A DNA stretch of 48,229 bases from JANQRA01 sp035550735 (GTDB lineage Bacteria > Actinomycetota > Acidimicrobiia > Spongiisociales > ZC4RG35). Below the pieces are notes generated by a model, which searched no databases, was not told where the DNA came from, and was given only the letters and a program-made list of their open reading frames with translations. Each line of letters begins with the position of its first letter. Positions within the stretch are counted from its first letter, which is position 1. Location: assembly GCA_035550735.1 (NCBI GenBank), contig DASZOM010000050.1:1-48229 (forward strand), given 5' to 3'. This document shows, piece by piece, positions 16,811-22,990 of the stretch. The position numbers were made by a program, and so were the translations under genes.

Positions 16811-17041
16811 ATGGCACGGGCAGGCCACCCGACGCTTCCCTTCGGCGAGGATTCCCCGTCGTCTTTCGATCGGATACTTTCGGTCGAGGAGCTGGCCGAC
16901 TATCTCGAGGTGCCGGTGAAGACCATCTACACCTGGCGACACCGCGACACCGGACCCAAGGGCTTCCGGGTCGGCAAGTACCTTCGCTTCCGCTGGGGCG
17001 ACGTACAGACCTGGGTAGCCCAACGCATCGAGGACGATTGA
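16811..17041 (+). CDS. Excisionase (Xis-type helix-turn-helix)
   Basis: A 76-residue protein with the classic excisionase-family pattern: ILSVEELADYLEVPVKTIYTW as the helix-turn-helix, then FRVGKYLRFRWGDVQTWV as wing and last helix. It sits one base before the integrase ATG on the same strand, the usual xis-int order in actinobacterial integrative elements. Its role is to bend DNA at the attachment sites and favour excision. Translation probably starts on a leaderless transcript. Confidence 0.85.
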   Translation: MARAGHPTLPFGEDSPSSFDRILSVEELADYLEVPVKTIYTWRHRDTGPKGFRVGKYLRFRWGDVQTWVAQRIEDD

Positions 17042-17042
17042 C

Positions 17043-18278
17043 ATGGCCCACATCAGACGTCATCCGGTGGACCCCTCGAAATGGCAGGTCCGCTACATCG
17101 ACCCGGCGGGCCGGGAACGCTCCAAGACCTTCCGGCGCAAGATGGACGCCGAGAAGTATCTGATCCACGTCGAAGCCCAGAAGCAGCGGGCCGAGTGGAT
17201 CGATCCCGAGCGGTCGGCCACCACCCTCGGAGGCTTTGCCGAGCGCTGGCTGGAAACACGGTCGCATCTCAAGCCAAGAACCTTCGAGGGGTACTCCTCG
17301 CTGATGCGCGTGCACATCATCCCGGCATTCGGTTCGACACGGCTCGATCGCATCGACCGAATGACCATCGAATCGTGGATGGCCGACCTACGAGCGGCCG
17401 GACTGTCCGCTTCACGCCGGCGTCAGGGGTTCCAGGTCCTGCGTCAGATCCTTGAGGCGGCGGTCCAGGACCGGTACCTGCCGGCGAACCCGGCGGCGGG
17501 CGTCAAGCTCCCCAAGTTGAGTAGGAGAGAGCAGCTGTTCCTCGAACCAAAGCAGGTCGGCCAGGTCGCCGCCCTCGTACCCGGTCCCTTCCAGGCTCTC
17601 GTCTACGTCTTCTCCTACGGAGGTCTCAGATGGGGTGAGGCGGTCGCTTTGCGCCGCCGGCGAGTCGATGTCCTGCGAGGCCGTCTTGAGGTCACTGAGT
17701 CGATGTCAGACGTCGCCGGCCAACTCATCTTCGGACCCACCAAGAACTACCGGAACCGCACCATTGTCTTGCCACGGTTCCTGCGCGACATGCTCAACGA
17801 GCATCTCCTCCATCACAGCGCACCGGGCACCGACGGCCTGCTGTTCACCGCAGAGAACGGATCACCGCTGCGGAATTCCAACTTCAACCGCCGCGTGTGG
17901 AAGCCGACCGTGGAGGCGGCAGGGCTCCCCCAAGGGCTGAGGATTCATGACCTCCGCCACTCTGCCGTTGCCTTCCTGATCAGCCAGGGCGCCCACCCGG
18001 AGGCGATCAAGCGCTACATGGGGCACTCGTCGATCTCGGTGACCATGGACGTCTACGGCCACCTCTTCCCCTCCGACGCCGAAGACCTCGCCGACAGACT
18101 CGATGAGCTCTACCGCAAATCTCAGACGGACAAACGACGGACAAAACGGGCGCTCGAAGCCGTTTCGGACCAAGGAATCGACCAGCGAAATCGCCCTGAC
18201 CAGGGAATTCTCTTTGCGCCCTCGCCAGGATTCGAACCTGGGACACCCGGTTTAGGAAACCGGTGCTCTATCCCCTGA
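17043..18278 (+). CDS. int: Tyrosine recombinase/integrase
   Basis: This 411-residue integrase has an N-terminal arm-binding domain (AP2-like, residues 1-60), a SAM-like core-binding domain (ATTLGGFAERWLETR onward) and a catalytic domain with the full set of residues: Arg in YGGLRWGEAVAL, HDLRH, GHSS and the Tyr nucleophile in MDVYGHL. The last 20 or so residues (SPGFEPGTPG...) are antisense translation of the tRNA, and the stop lies outside the element's core. In an excised circle the frame would cross the core and end at TAG 12698-12700 instead, giving a different tail. Confidence 0.93.
   Translation: MAHIRRHPVDPSKWQVRYIDPAGRERSKTFRRKMDAEKYLIHVEAQKQRAEWIDPERSATTLGGFAERWLETRSHLKPRTFEGYSSLMRVHIIPAFGSTRLDRIDRMTIESWMADLRAAGLSASRRRQGFQVLRQILEAAVQDRYLPANPAAGVKLPKLSRREQLFLEPKQVGQVAALVPGPFQALVYVFSYGGLRWGEAVALRRRRVDVLRGRLEVTESMSDVAGQLIFGPTKNYRNRTIVLPRFLRDMLNEHLLHHSAPGTDGLLFTAENGSPLRNSNFNRRVWKPTVEAAGLPQGLRIHDLRHSAVAFLISQGAHPEAIKRYMGHSSISVTMDVYGHLFPSDAEDLADRLDELYRKSQTDKRRTKRALEAVSDQGIDQRNRPDQGILFAPSPGFEPGTPGLGNRCSIP
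18126..18145 (+). repeat. Integrase arm-type sites, right end
   Basis: Two direct copies of ACGGACAAA (18126-18134 and 18137-18145) start 11 bases apart, matching the left-end pair in sequence, spacing and orientation, and lie 97 bases from the core. They are inside the integrase gene's 3' part, coding for QTDKRRTKR. Confidence 0.7.
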
Positions 18279-18289
18279 GCTACGAGGGC
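18217..18289 (-). tRNA. tRNA-Arg (anticodon CCT), attR of the element
   Basis: A complete 73-base cloverleaf: acceptor GCCCTCG/CGAGGGC, D-arm GCTC/GAGC, anticodon stem CCGGT/ACCGG with loop TTCCTAA (anticodon CCT), variable GTGTC, T-stem CCAGG/CCTGG with loop TTCGAAT, discriminator G, and no encoded CCA. The 3' half from the core onward lies on the element side, so after integration this tRNA is a hybrid of chromosomal 5' half and element 3' half. The displaced half at 12609 has a different but equally paired T-stem. Confidence 0.95.
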
Positions 18290-18374
18290 GGGTAAGACGG
18301 GATTGGCCAGCCCGCCTTCTCCAACGAGTTTAGGGGTGCCCTGGAATCGGCCAGGGCGCTGCGTCAGAGCCCGT

Positions 18375-18572
18375 CTAGGAGGGCTGCTCCTCGGGCTCAT
18401 CGCGGTCTGCAGAAGCCGAGGGTCGGATCTGGATGGGGATCCAGTCGTGGAAAGTGGCAGCGATCAGCGCGTCGGTAGGGCAGAAGAACCCGATCGGGGA
18501 GAGGAACGATGCGGGCCGGCCACATTTCGAGCATTCGAGTCGCTCGTCCCTGACGAGCCCTACGGACTCCAT
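18375..18572 (-). CDS. Small Cys-containing protein, possible zinc ribbon
   Basis: This 65-residue frame has strongly GC-biased third codon positions like the host genes and a GGGAG Shine-Dalgarno just before its ATG. It contains CSKC (Cys14, Cys17) and a third Cys31 in FFCPTDAL with a nearby His42, which could bind zinc. The acidic tail is disordered in appearance. No family recognised. It is the first chromosomal gene beyond the integrated element, and no gene overlaps it. Confidence 0.5.
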   Translation of the reverse strand: MESVGLVRDERLECSKCGRPASFLSPIGFFCPTDALIAATFHDWIPIQIRPSASADRDEPEEQPS

Positions 18573-18643
18573 GCTCTCCCATCGGCAATCCGGTCGTCGT
18601 TTCTTGAACCCTCTGGCATGAAACTCCTGGTGAAGCTCTAATC

Positions 18644-18692
18644 AAACGTCCAAAGGCCCACTATTGGGCCGTGGAGCATTAGGAAAGCGATT
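18644..18692 (+). repeat. Family A intergenic palindrome, copy 1
   Basis: The copy runs from AAACGTCCAAA through the hairpin GCCCA-CTAT-TGGGC to GCATTAGGAAAGCG. It shares almost its full length with copies at 28747, 42464 (reversed) and 42538. It lies upstream of the NYN-protein gene and is not next to a stop codon, unlike copies 2 and 3. Confidence 0.8.
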
Positions 18693-18748
18693 CCAGCCGG
18701 CCCAGCCCTGTCTGATCGGTGGGGCGGGGGGCCACTACATTCAGGCGG

Positions 18749-19747
18749 ATGGAAGAAGAGCGAATTGCCCTGTTCATCGACTTCGAGAACCTCGCCATCG
18801 GGGCTCGAGAGGCATTGGGAGGGATGGAGTTCGACTTCGAGCCGATCAGCAATGCCCTGGCCGAACGGGGACGGGTGATCTCCCGCAAGGCATATGCGGA
18901 CTGGTCGATGTTCTCCGATGCCCGCCAGGCGATGACCCGCAGCCATGTCGAGCTGATCGAGATCCCGCAGCGGATGGGGGCGACCCGCAAGAATGCCGCC
19001 GACATAAAGATGGCCGTCGACGCCATCGAGCTCGCCTTCGAACGGGACTACGTGACCACGTTCGTGATCTGCACCGGTGACTCCGACTTCACACCGCTGG
19101 TGCACAAGCTGCGCGAGCTCAACAAGAAGGTGATCGGTGTCGGCATCAAGGCATCGACGTCGAACATGCTTCCACCTGCCTGTGACGAGTTTCTCTTCTA
19201 CGACAACCTGGCCGGTGTCGACGCCAGGGGACAGTCGGCCGCATCCGAGAGCGAGGCAGAGGAGACCCAGGAGCTGGAGTCGATCGTCACCAGCACGCTG
19301 GGCGGCCTCCTCCGCTCCGGCCAGGGTGATGTGCTCGCTTCGTCGTTGAAACGGGCCATCCTGCGCAAGGACCCCACTTTCACCGAGGCCGACTTCGGCT
19401 TCAGGGCGTTCGGCGAGCTGCTCAACCATCTCGGCGAAGAGGGCGTCATCGAGCTCACCGAGGGGCCGGGAAGAGGCGATCCCGTGGTTCAGTTCCCGTC
19501 GACGGGGACCGGCGAGCAGGGTGCGTTCGACCTCCTCGCCACCGTGGTCGGCGAGCTGGCCTCCTCCAACGGTCCGGTCGTCCTCTCCGGGTTGAAGAAC
19601 CAGATGCGCAAGCGTCAGCCCGACTTCAGCGAGAAGAAGTTCGGCTACGGCGGCTTTCTCCAGTTCTGCAAAGCGGCGGCGACCCGTGGGCTCATCGAGC
19701 TGAACTGGGACGAGAAGGCCGAGGACTACACGGTGCAGCCTGCGTGA
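18749..19747 (+). CDS. NYN-domain (PIN-like) protein with two OST-HTH/LOTUS-like domains
   Basis: A 332-residue protein with a LabA/DUF88-type NYN nuclease domain at residues 1-150: LFIDFENLAIG (Asp11), NAADIKMAVDAIELA and ICTGDSDFTPLV give the expected acidic cluster for a metal-dependent RNase. The second half contains two winged-helix repeats of the OST-HTH/LOTUS type (about 175-250 and 260-332), with matching blocks SSLKRAILRKDPTFTEADFGFRAF and LKNQMRKRQPDFSEKKFGYGGF. The start at MEEERIALF is preferred to an upstream ATG because the family begins there. It overlaps the next gene by GTGA. Role in RNA turnover is inference from family. Confidence 0.88.
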   Translation: MEEERIALFIDFENLAIGAREALGGMEFDFEPISNALAERGRVISRKAYADWSMFSDARQAMTRSHVELIEIPQRMGATRKNAADIKMAVDAIELAFERDYVTTFVICTGDSDFTPLVHKLRELNKKVIGVGIKASTSNMLPPACDEFLFYDNLAGVDARGQSAASESEAEETQELESIVTSTLGGLLRSGQGDVLASSLKRAILRKDPTFTEADFGFRAFGELLNHLGEEGVIELTEGPGRGDPVVQFPSTGTGEQGAFDLLATVVGELASSNGPVVLSGLKNQMRKRQPDFSEKKFGYGGFLQFCKAAATRGLIELNWDEKAEDYTVQPA

Positions 19748-20979
19748 CCGCCGGCGCCGATGTGGTGGTCGTCGGGGCCGGCATCATCGGCTCCTCCATC
19801 GCCTATCAGCTGTCACGTCATGGGGTGTCGGTGATCGCCCTGGACAAGGGCGCGGGCCCGGCCGAGGGCTCGACCGGGGCTTCTTCATCGATCTGCCGAT
19901 GCCGCTACACGCACCCCGAGGTGGTGCGTCTCGCCTATCACGGCCAGCAGGCCTACGGAAGCTGGGAAGAGTTCACCGGGCTGTCCGACGTTCGATCCGG
20001 GCTCCATCGTGTCGGCGTGCTCTGGATGCTGGGCGAGAGCACCGAAGTGGTCGATGCGGCCGTGGACAAGCTGGTCTCCCAGGGCGTCGAGGCGGCCAAC
20101 CTCGGTCCCGACGACGTGGCCGGCCGCTTCCCGGCACTGTCCACCTGCGCCGCGCCTTTCGACATGACCGGCAACGTCGAGCACGTCTGCTCCCCGGGTG
20201 AGGCCTTCCTCTTCGAGTCAGGCGGCGGTTATGTCGATCCGGTCGGCGCCAACCAGGACCTCATCGAGGCAACCGTCGCCCGGGGCGGAGAGGTCAAGTT
20301 CAACTCGAGAGTCGTCGAGGTCGCTCGGGAAGGGGAGCGGGCGACCGGCGTGATCCTGGAGGGTGGGGAGACCATCGGTGCCGATCTCGTGATCAACGCC
20401 GCCGGGCCCTGGTGCAACCAGCTGAACGCCCTCGCCGAGGTCGACCTGCGTTGGACCCTCACACCGACGCGGATCCAGACCGTGTACCGACCATGGCCAC
20501 CCGACCTCGGACCCCTCCCGGTGGGGGCCGACGCCAGCACCGGGATCTACTTCCGACCCGAGTCGGCCGGCCAGCAGGTTCTCGTCGGGTCGGTCCTCGC
20601 CGAGGACGAGGAGGAGGTCGTCGACGATCCGGACTCGTTCAGACGGGTGCCGGACGCCGATTTCACCCAGATGAAGCTGGCCGCCTTTCACCATCGCATC
20701 CCCGCGCTGGAGGCGAGGGGCAACGTCTCGGGGATCGCCGGTCTCTACACGATCAACCGGGAGGACGTCCATCCCGTGGTGGGGCCGACGGGGCGGGACG
20801 GCTTCTGGGTGGCGAACGGCTTCTCCGGCCATGGCTTCAAGCTGGCCCCGGCCATCGGCTCGATGGTCGCCCAGGCGTTCACCGGCGTCAGCACCGACTT
20901 CGACACCGATGTCCCAATGGAGTTCTTCGCAGTCGACCGCGAGCCGATCGACGTCGCGGTGAAGAGCGTCCTCGCCTGA
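19744..20979 (+). CDS. FAD-dependent oxidoreductase, DAO/sarcosine oxidase-like
   Basis: This 411-residue enzyme begins at GTG with a dinucleotide-binding VVVVGAGIIGSSIAYQLSRHG (GxGxxG) and has the DAO-family layout: GPAEGSTGASSSICR in the FAD site, GADLVINAAGPWC in the middle, and VVGPTGRDGFWVANGFSGHGFKLAPAIG at the C terminus. Relatives oxidise secondary or D-amino acids such as sarcosine, proline or glycine to imines with peroxide formation. It overlaps the ornithine cyclodeaminase-family gene downstream by one base (TGATG), and an imine/amino acid pathway joining the two is plausible. Confidence 0.88.
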   Translation: MTAGADVVVVGAGIIGSSIAYQLSRHGVSVIALDKGAGPAEGSTGASSSICRCRYTHPEVVRLAYHGQQAYGSWEEFTGLSDVRSGLHRVGVLWMLGESTEVVDAAVDKLVSQGVEAANLGPDDVAGRFPALSTCAAPFDMTGNVEHVCSPGEAFLFESGGGYVDPVGANQDLIEATVARGGEVKFNSRVVEVAREGERATGVILEGGETIGADLVINAAGPWCNQLNALAEVDLRWTLTPTRIQTVYRPWPPDLGPLPVGADASTGIYFRPESAGQQVLVGSVLAEDEEEVVDDPDSFRRVPDADFTQMKLAAFHHRIPALEARGNVSGIAGLYTINREDVHPVVGPTGRDGFWVANGFSGHGFKLAPAIGSMVAQAFTGVSTDFDTDVPMEFFAVDREPIDVAVKSVLA

Positions 20980-21848
20980 TGAGATATCTCGACGCCGGGG
21001 CAACCCGGGAGGCGCTCCCCATGCGCGACGCCATCGAAGCCATGGAGCAGGCATTCAGTGGGGTGAGCGAGTCGCCGTTGCGCACATTGGTGGGGCCATC
21101 GCTGGTCATGCCGGGGACACTCGACGGGGTGATGGCCGTCAAGGTGGTCTCGATCGTGCCGGGCAATCCGGTGGGCCTGGTCGCCGTGTTCTCCGAGGAC
21201 GGGAGCCCGCTGGGGATAGTCGACGGGCCGACTCTGACCGCGATTCGCACGGGTGCGGTGAGCGGTCTCGCCACCTGGATGCTCGCCCCCAAGGGTGGTG
21301 GCACCCTGGCGATGCTGGGCGCCGGCGCGATGGCTCCCGACCAGGTGGAGGGGGTGCGGGCGGTGCGCGACATCGATCGTGTGCTGGTCTGGTCCCGTCA
21401 GCCGGAGAACGCCCGGGCCCTTGCGGTCAGGATCGGCGGTGAAGCGGTCGCCTCGGCCGACGAGGCCGTGGCGATGGCCGATGTGGTGTCGTGCGCCACT
21501 CCGTCCGTTTCGCCGTTGTTCGACGCCGGCTCGGTCCGTCCCGGAGCCCACGTCAACGCGGTCGGGGCGTTCACCCCGGAGATGGTGGAGTTGCCTGCAC
21601 GGCTCCTCGAGCGCGCCTACGTGGTGGTCGACGACTTCGAGGCGTCACGGGCCGAGGCCGGTGACCTGATCCAGGCCGATCGCGCCCCCGACGCCACGCT
21701 TCGCGAGTTGCTCGGAGGCACGGCCAGGCCGATCGGCAACGACGTCACGGTCTTCAAGAGCGTGGGGATCGCCGCTCAGGACGTCGCCGCCGCCCGCCGC
21801 GCCCTGGCCAACGCGCAAAGAGACGGGATCGGGATCGATCTAGGGTGA
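20979..21848 (+). CDS. Ornithine cyclodeaminase / mu-crystallin family protein
   Basis: The 289-residue reading from the ATG at 20979 overlaps the preceding stop by one base; the frame continues upstream only as antisense or shadow. It shows the family's N-terminal start RYLDAGATREALPMRDAIEAMEQAF, substrate loop PLGIVDGPTLTAIRTGAVSGLAT, and NAD-binding TLAMLGAGAMAPDQVEGV. Members reduce or deaminate ornithine, imines or keto-imino acids. With the FAD oxidase upstream it could recycle a cyclic imine, which is inference. A strong hairpin four bases past its stop ends the operon. Confidence 0.85.
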   Translation: MRYLDAGATREALPMRDAIEAMEQAFSGVSESPLRTLVGPSLVMPGTLDGVMAVKVVSIVPGNPVGLVAVFSEDGSPLGIVDGPTLTAIRTGAVSGLATWMLAPKGGGTLAMLGAGAMAPDQVEGVRAVRDIDRVLVWSRQPENARALAVRIGGEAVASADEAVAMADVVSCATPSVSPLFDAGSVRPGAHVNAVGAFTPEMVELPARLLERAYVVVDDFEASRAEAGDLIQADRAPDATLRELLGGTARPIGNDVTVFKSVGIAAQDVAAARRALANAQRDGIGIDLG

Positions 21849-21851
21849 CCC

Positions 21852-21898
21852 TTCTGTGAGTGTTTGTAGACCTCCTGGGTGCACAAACACTCACAGAA
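21852..21898. terminator. Family B hairpin, copy 1 (bidirectional terminator)
   Basis: Perfect 16-bp arms, TTCTGTGAGTGTTTGT (21852-21867) and its complement (21883-21898), enclose a 15-base loop. It lies between two convergent genes (stops at 21848 and 21906), where a bidirectional terminator is expected. A second, diverged copy is at 37279-37328, so this is also a dispersed repeat. Confidence 0.75.
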
Positions 21899-21905
21899 CA
21901 GGGTT

Positions 21906-22124
21906 TCAGCTGGCCTTGCGGGCGCCCTTGATCTCCAGGCTCTCGAGGAGGCGCTGGGAGGCGTGGGCGATCTCGTGAACCGCCTCGTCGAACACCGCCT
22001 GATTGTGCGGGGCCGGCTTGGAGAAACCGGAGATCTTCCGCACGAATTGGAGGGCGGCGGCTTCTATCTCCTCGTCAGGGGCAGGGGTCGCCCCCTCACG
22101 GAGGACCTTTATCGATCGGCACAT
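21906..22124 (-). CDS. DUF2277 family protein
   Basis: A 72-residue protein matching DUF2277 over its whole length: MCRSIKVLREG at the start, PAPDEEIEAAALQFVRKISGF and then AVFDEAVHEIAHASQRLLESL. This small, conserved family has unknown function and looks all-helical. It stands alone on the minus strand, converging on the oxidoreductase operon across the Family B hairpin. Its start is ten bases from the membrane-protein stop upstream, so the two may be co-transcribed. Confidence 0.85.
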   Translation of the reverse strand: MCRSIKVLREGATPAPDEEIEAAALQFVRKISGFSKPAPHNQAVFDEAVHEIAHASQRLLESLEIKGARKAS

Positions 22125-22134
22125 GCGCTGAAAC

Positions 22135-22962
22135 CTACCTTCGATCGCGCGGTTTCGGTTCGAGCTCGTTGGAGATCACCACGAGCAATAGCGCTCCGAG
22201 GATGGGGAGGAGCTGCTCGGTCTCGGCGCCTAGGAAGATGGTCATGAGAAACACCAAGACCCCGATGGTCGTCCTCGAGACGTGGAGACGTGTCTGGTCG
22301 AGTGGAGCCGCATAGCGGGCATCGACCCGACTGGTCGGGGGCGACGGTTCCCGGACCACCAAGCCGAGGGCGAGCAGCCCGGCGGCGACGGTGACATAGG
22401 GGACGATGGCGGGCATTGTCTCCGGGAAGGCGCCGGCAGCGGCGGCGACGACGGTGGCCCCGATAGCCGTCACCGCGGCGGCTCCCAGCTGGATCCCGCG
22501 TGAGGCCGGGGCAAAGCGGTCGTCGAGATACAGGGCGAGGGCGACTCCGAACCCGGCGACCCAACCGGCGACGGTGAAGCCGATGGCGACACCGATTACG
22601 GACACCGCTGCCATGTCGAGCAGCAGGGGTCGGCGCCCGGTCGTGGCCGTCATCAACCGCCCCGCCACCGCGAGGCCACCGGCGGGGAGCGGCGATCCGA
22701 CGGGACCGCCGACGAGGGCCCAGACGGCCACCGAGACAGCCGCCAAGAGGGCGGACCACTGATGGTCGGGGTCGATCTCGCGCACCAATGCCCAGAGGGT
22801 GAAGGCATGGACCGGTGCCAACAGGACCTCGGCCGGCTCCCCACCCACCCAGACGACGACGCCGGCAACTGCCGCCAGCGCCACGATCGCTGCGATCGCC
22901 TGGTTGGAGCGGAGAGCGAAGTCGAAGGACCGGGCCAGGTGTGAGCGGAAGGGCATGAACAT
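22135..22962 (-). CDS. Multi-pass membrane protein of unknown function
   Basis: About 275 residues from ATG 22962 (MFMPFRSHLARSF), with a GGGGG-type ribosome-binding stretch upstream; the frame stays open further but that is the antisense of the CLC gene. It has about eight or nine hydrophobic segments, no soluble domain and no recognised signature. It is divergent from the CLC-type chloride transporter gene across only 28 bases, so their promoters must overlap. Confidence 0.65.
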   Translation of the reverse strand: MFMPFRSHLARSFDFALRSNQAIAAIVALAAVAGVVVWVGGEPAEVLLAPVHAFTLWALVREIDPDHQWSALLAAVSVAVWALVGGPVGSPLPAGGLAVAGRLMTATTGRRPLLLDMAAVSVIGVAIGFTVAGWVAGFGVALALYLDDRFAPASRGIQLGAAAVTAIGATVVAAAAGAFPETMPAIVPYVTVAAGLLALGLVVREPSPPTSRVDARYAAPLDQTRLHVSRTTIGVLVFLMTIFLGAETEQLLPILGALLLVVISNELEPKPRDRR

Positions 22963-22990
22963 CTGATTGTGCCCCCTACCCTGCTCCGGC

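Larger units (their letters stand above)
12634..18261 (+). mobile_element. tRNA-Arg-integrated element, about 5.6 kb, with secreted-protease cargo
   Basis: The element is bounded by an exact 20-bp direct repeat (12634-12653 and 18242-18261) inside tRNA-Arg(CCT) sequence. It carries a tyrosine integrase (17043) next to the tRNA, an adjacent excisionase (16811), two more excisionase-like proteins at the other end, a frameshifted SEC-C gene, and a lower-GC cargo of META-like lipoprotein and repeat-bearing serine protease. Arm-type direct repeats with 11-bp spacing lie about 100 bp inside each end. No replication, conjugation or phage structural gene is recognised, so it looks like a small integrative cargo element that would depend on others for transfer. 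Confidence 0.85.

Noticed and set aside
16769..17163. Extension of the SEC-C gene's first frame to 17163
   Set aside because: The translation after the frameshift point is Arg/Pro/Gly-rich and overlaps the convincing xis and int genes, so it is shadow sequence.
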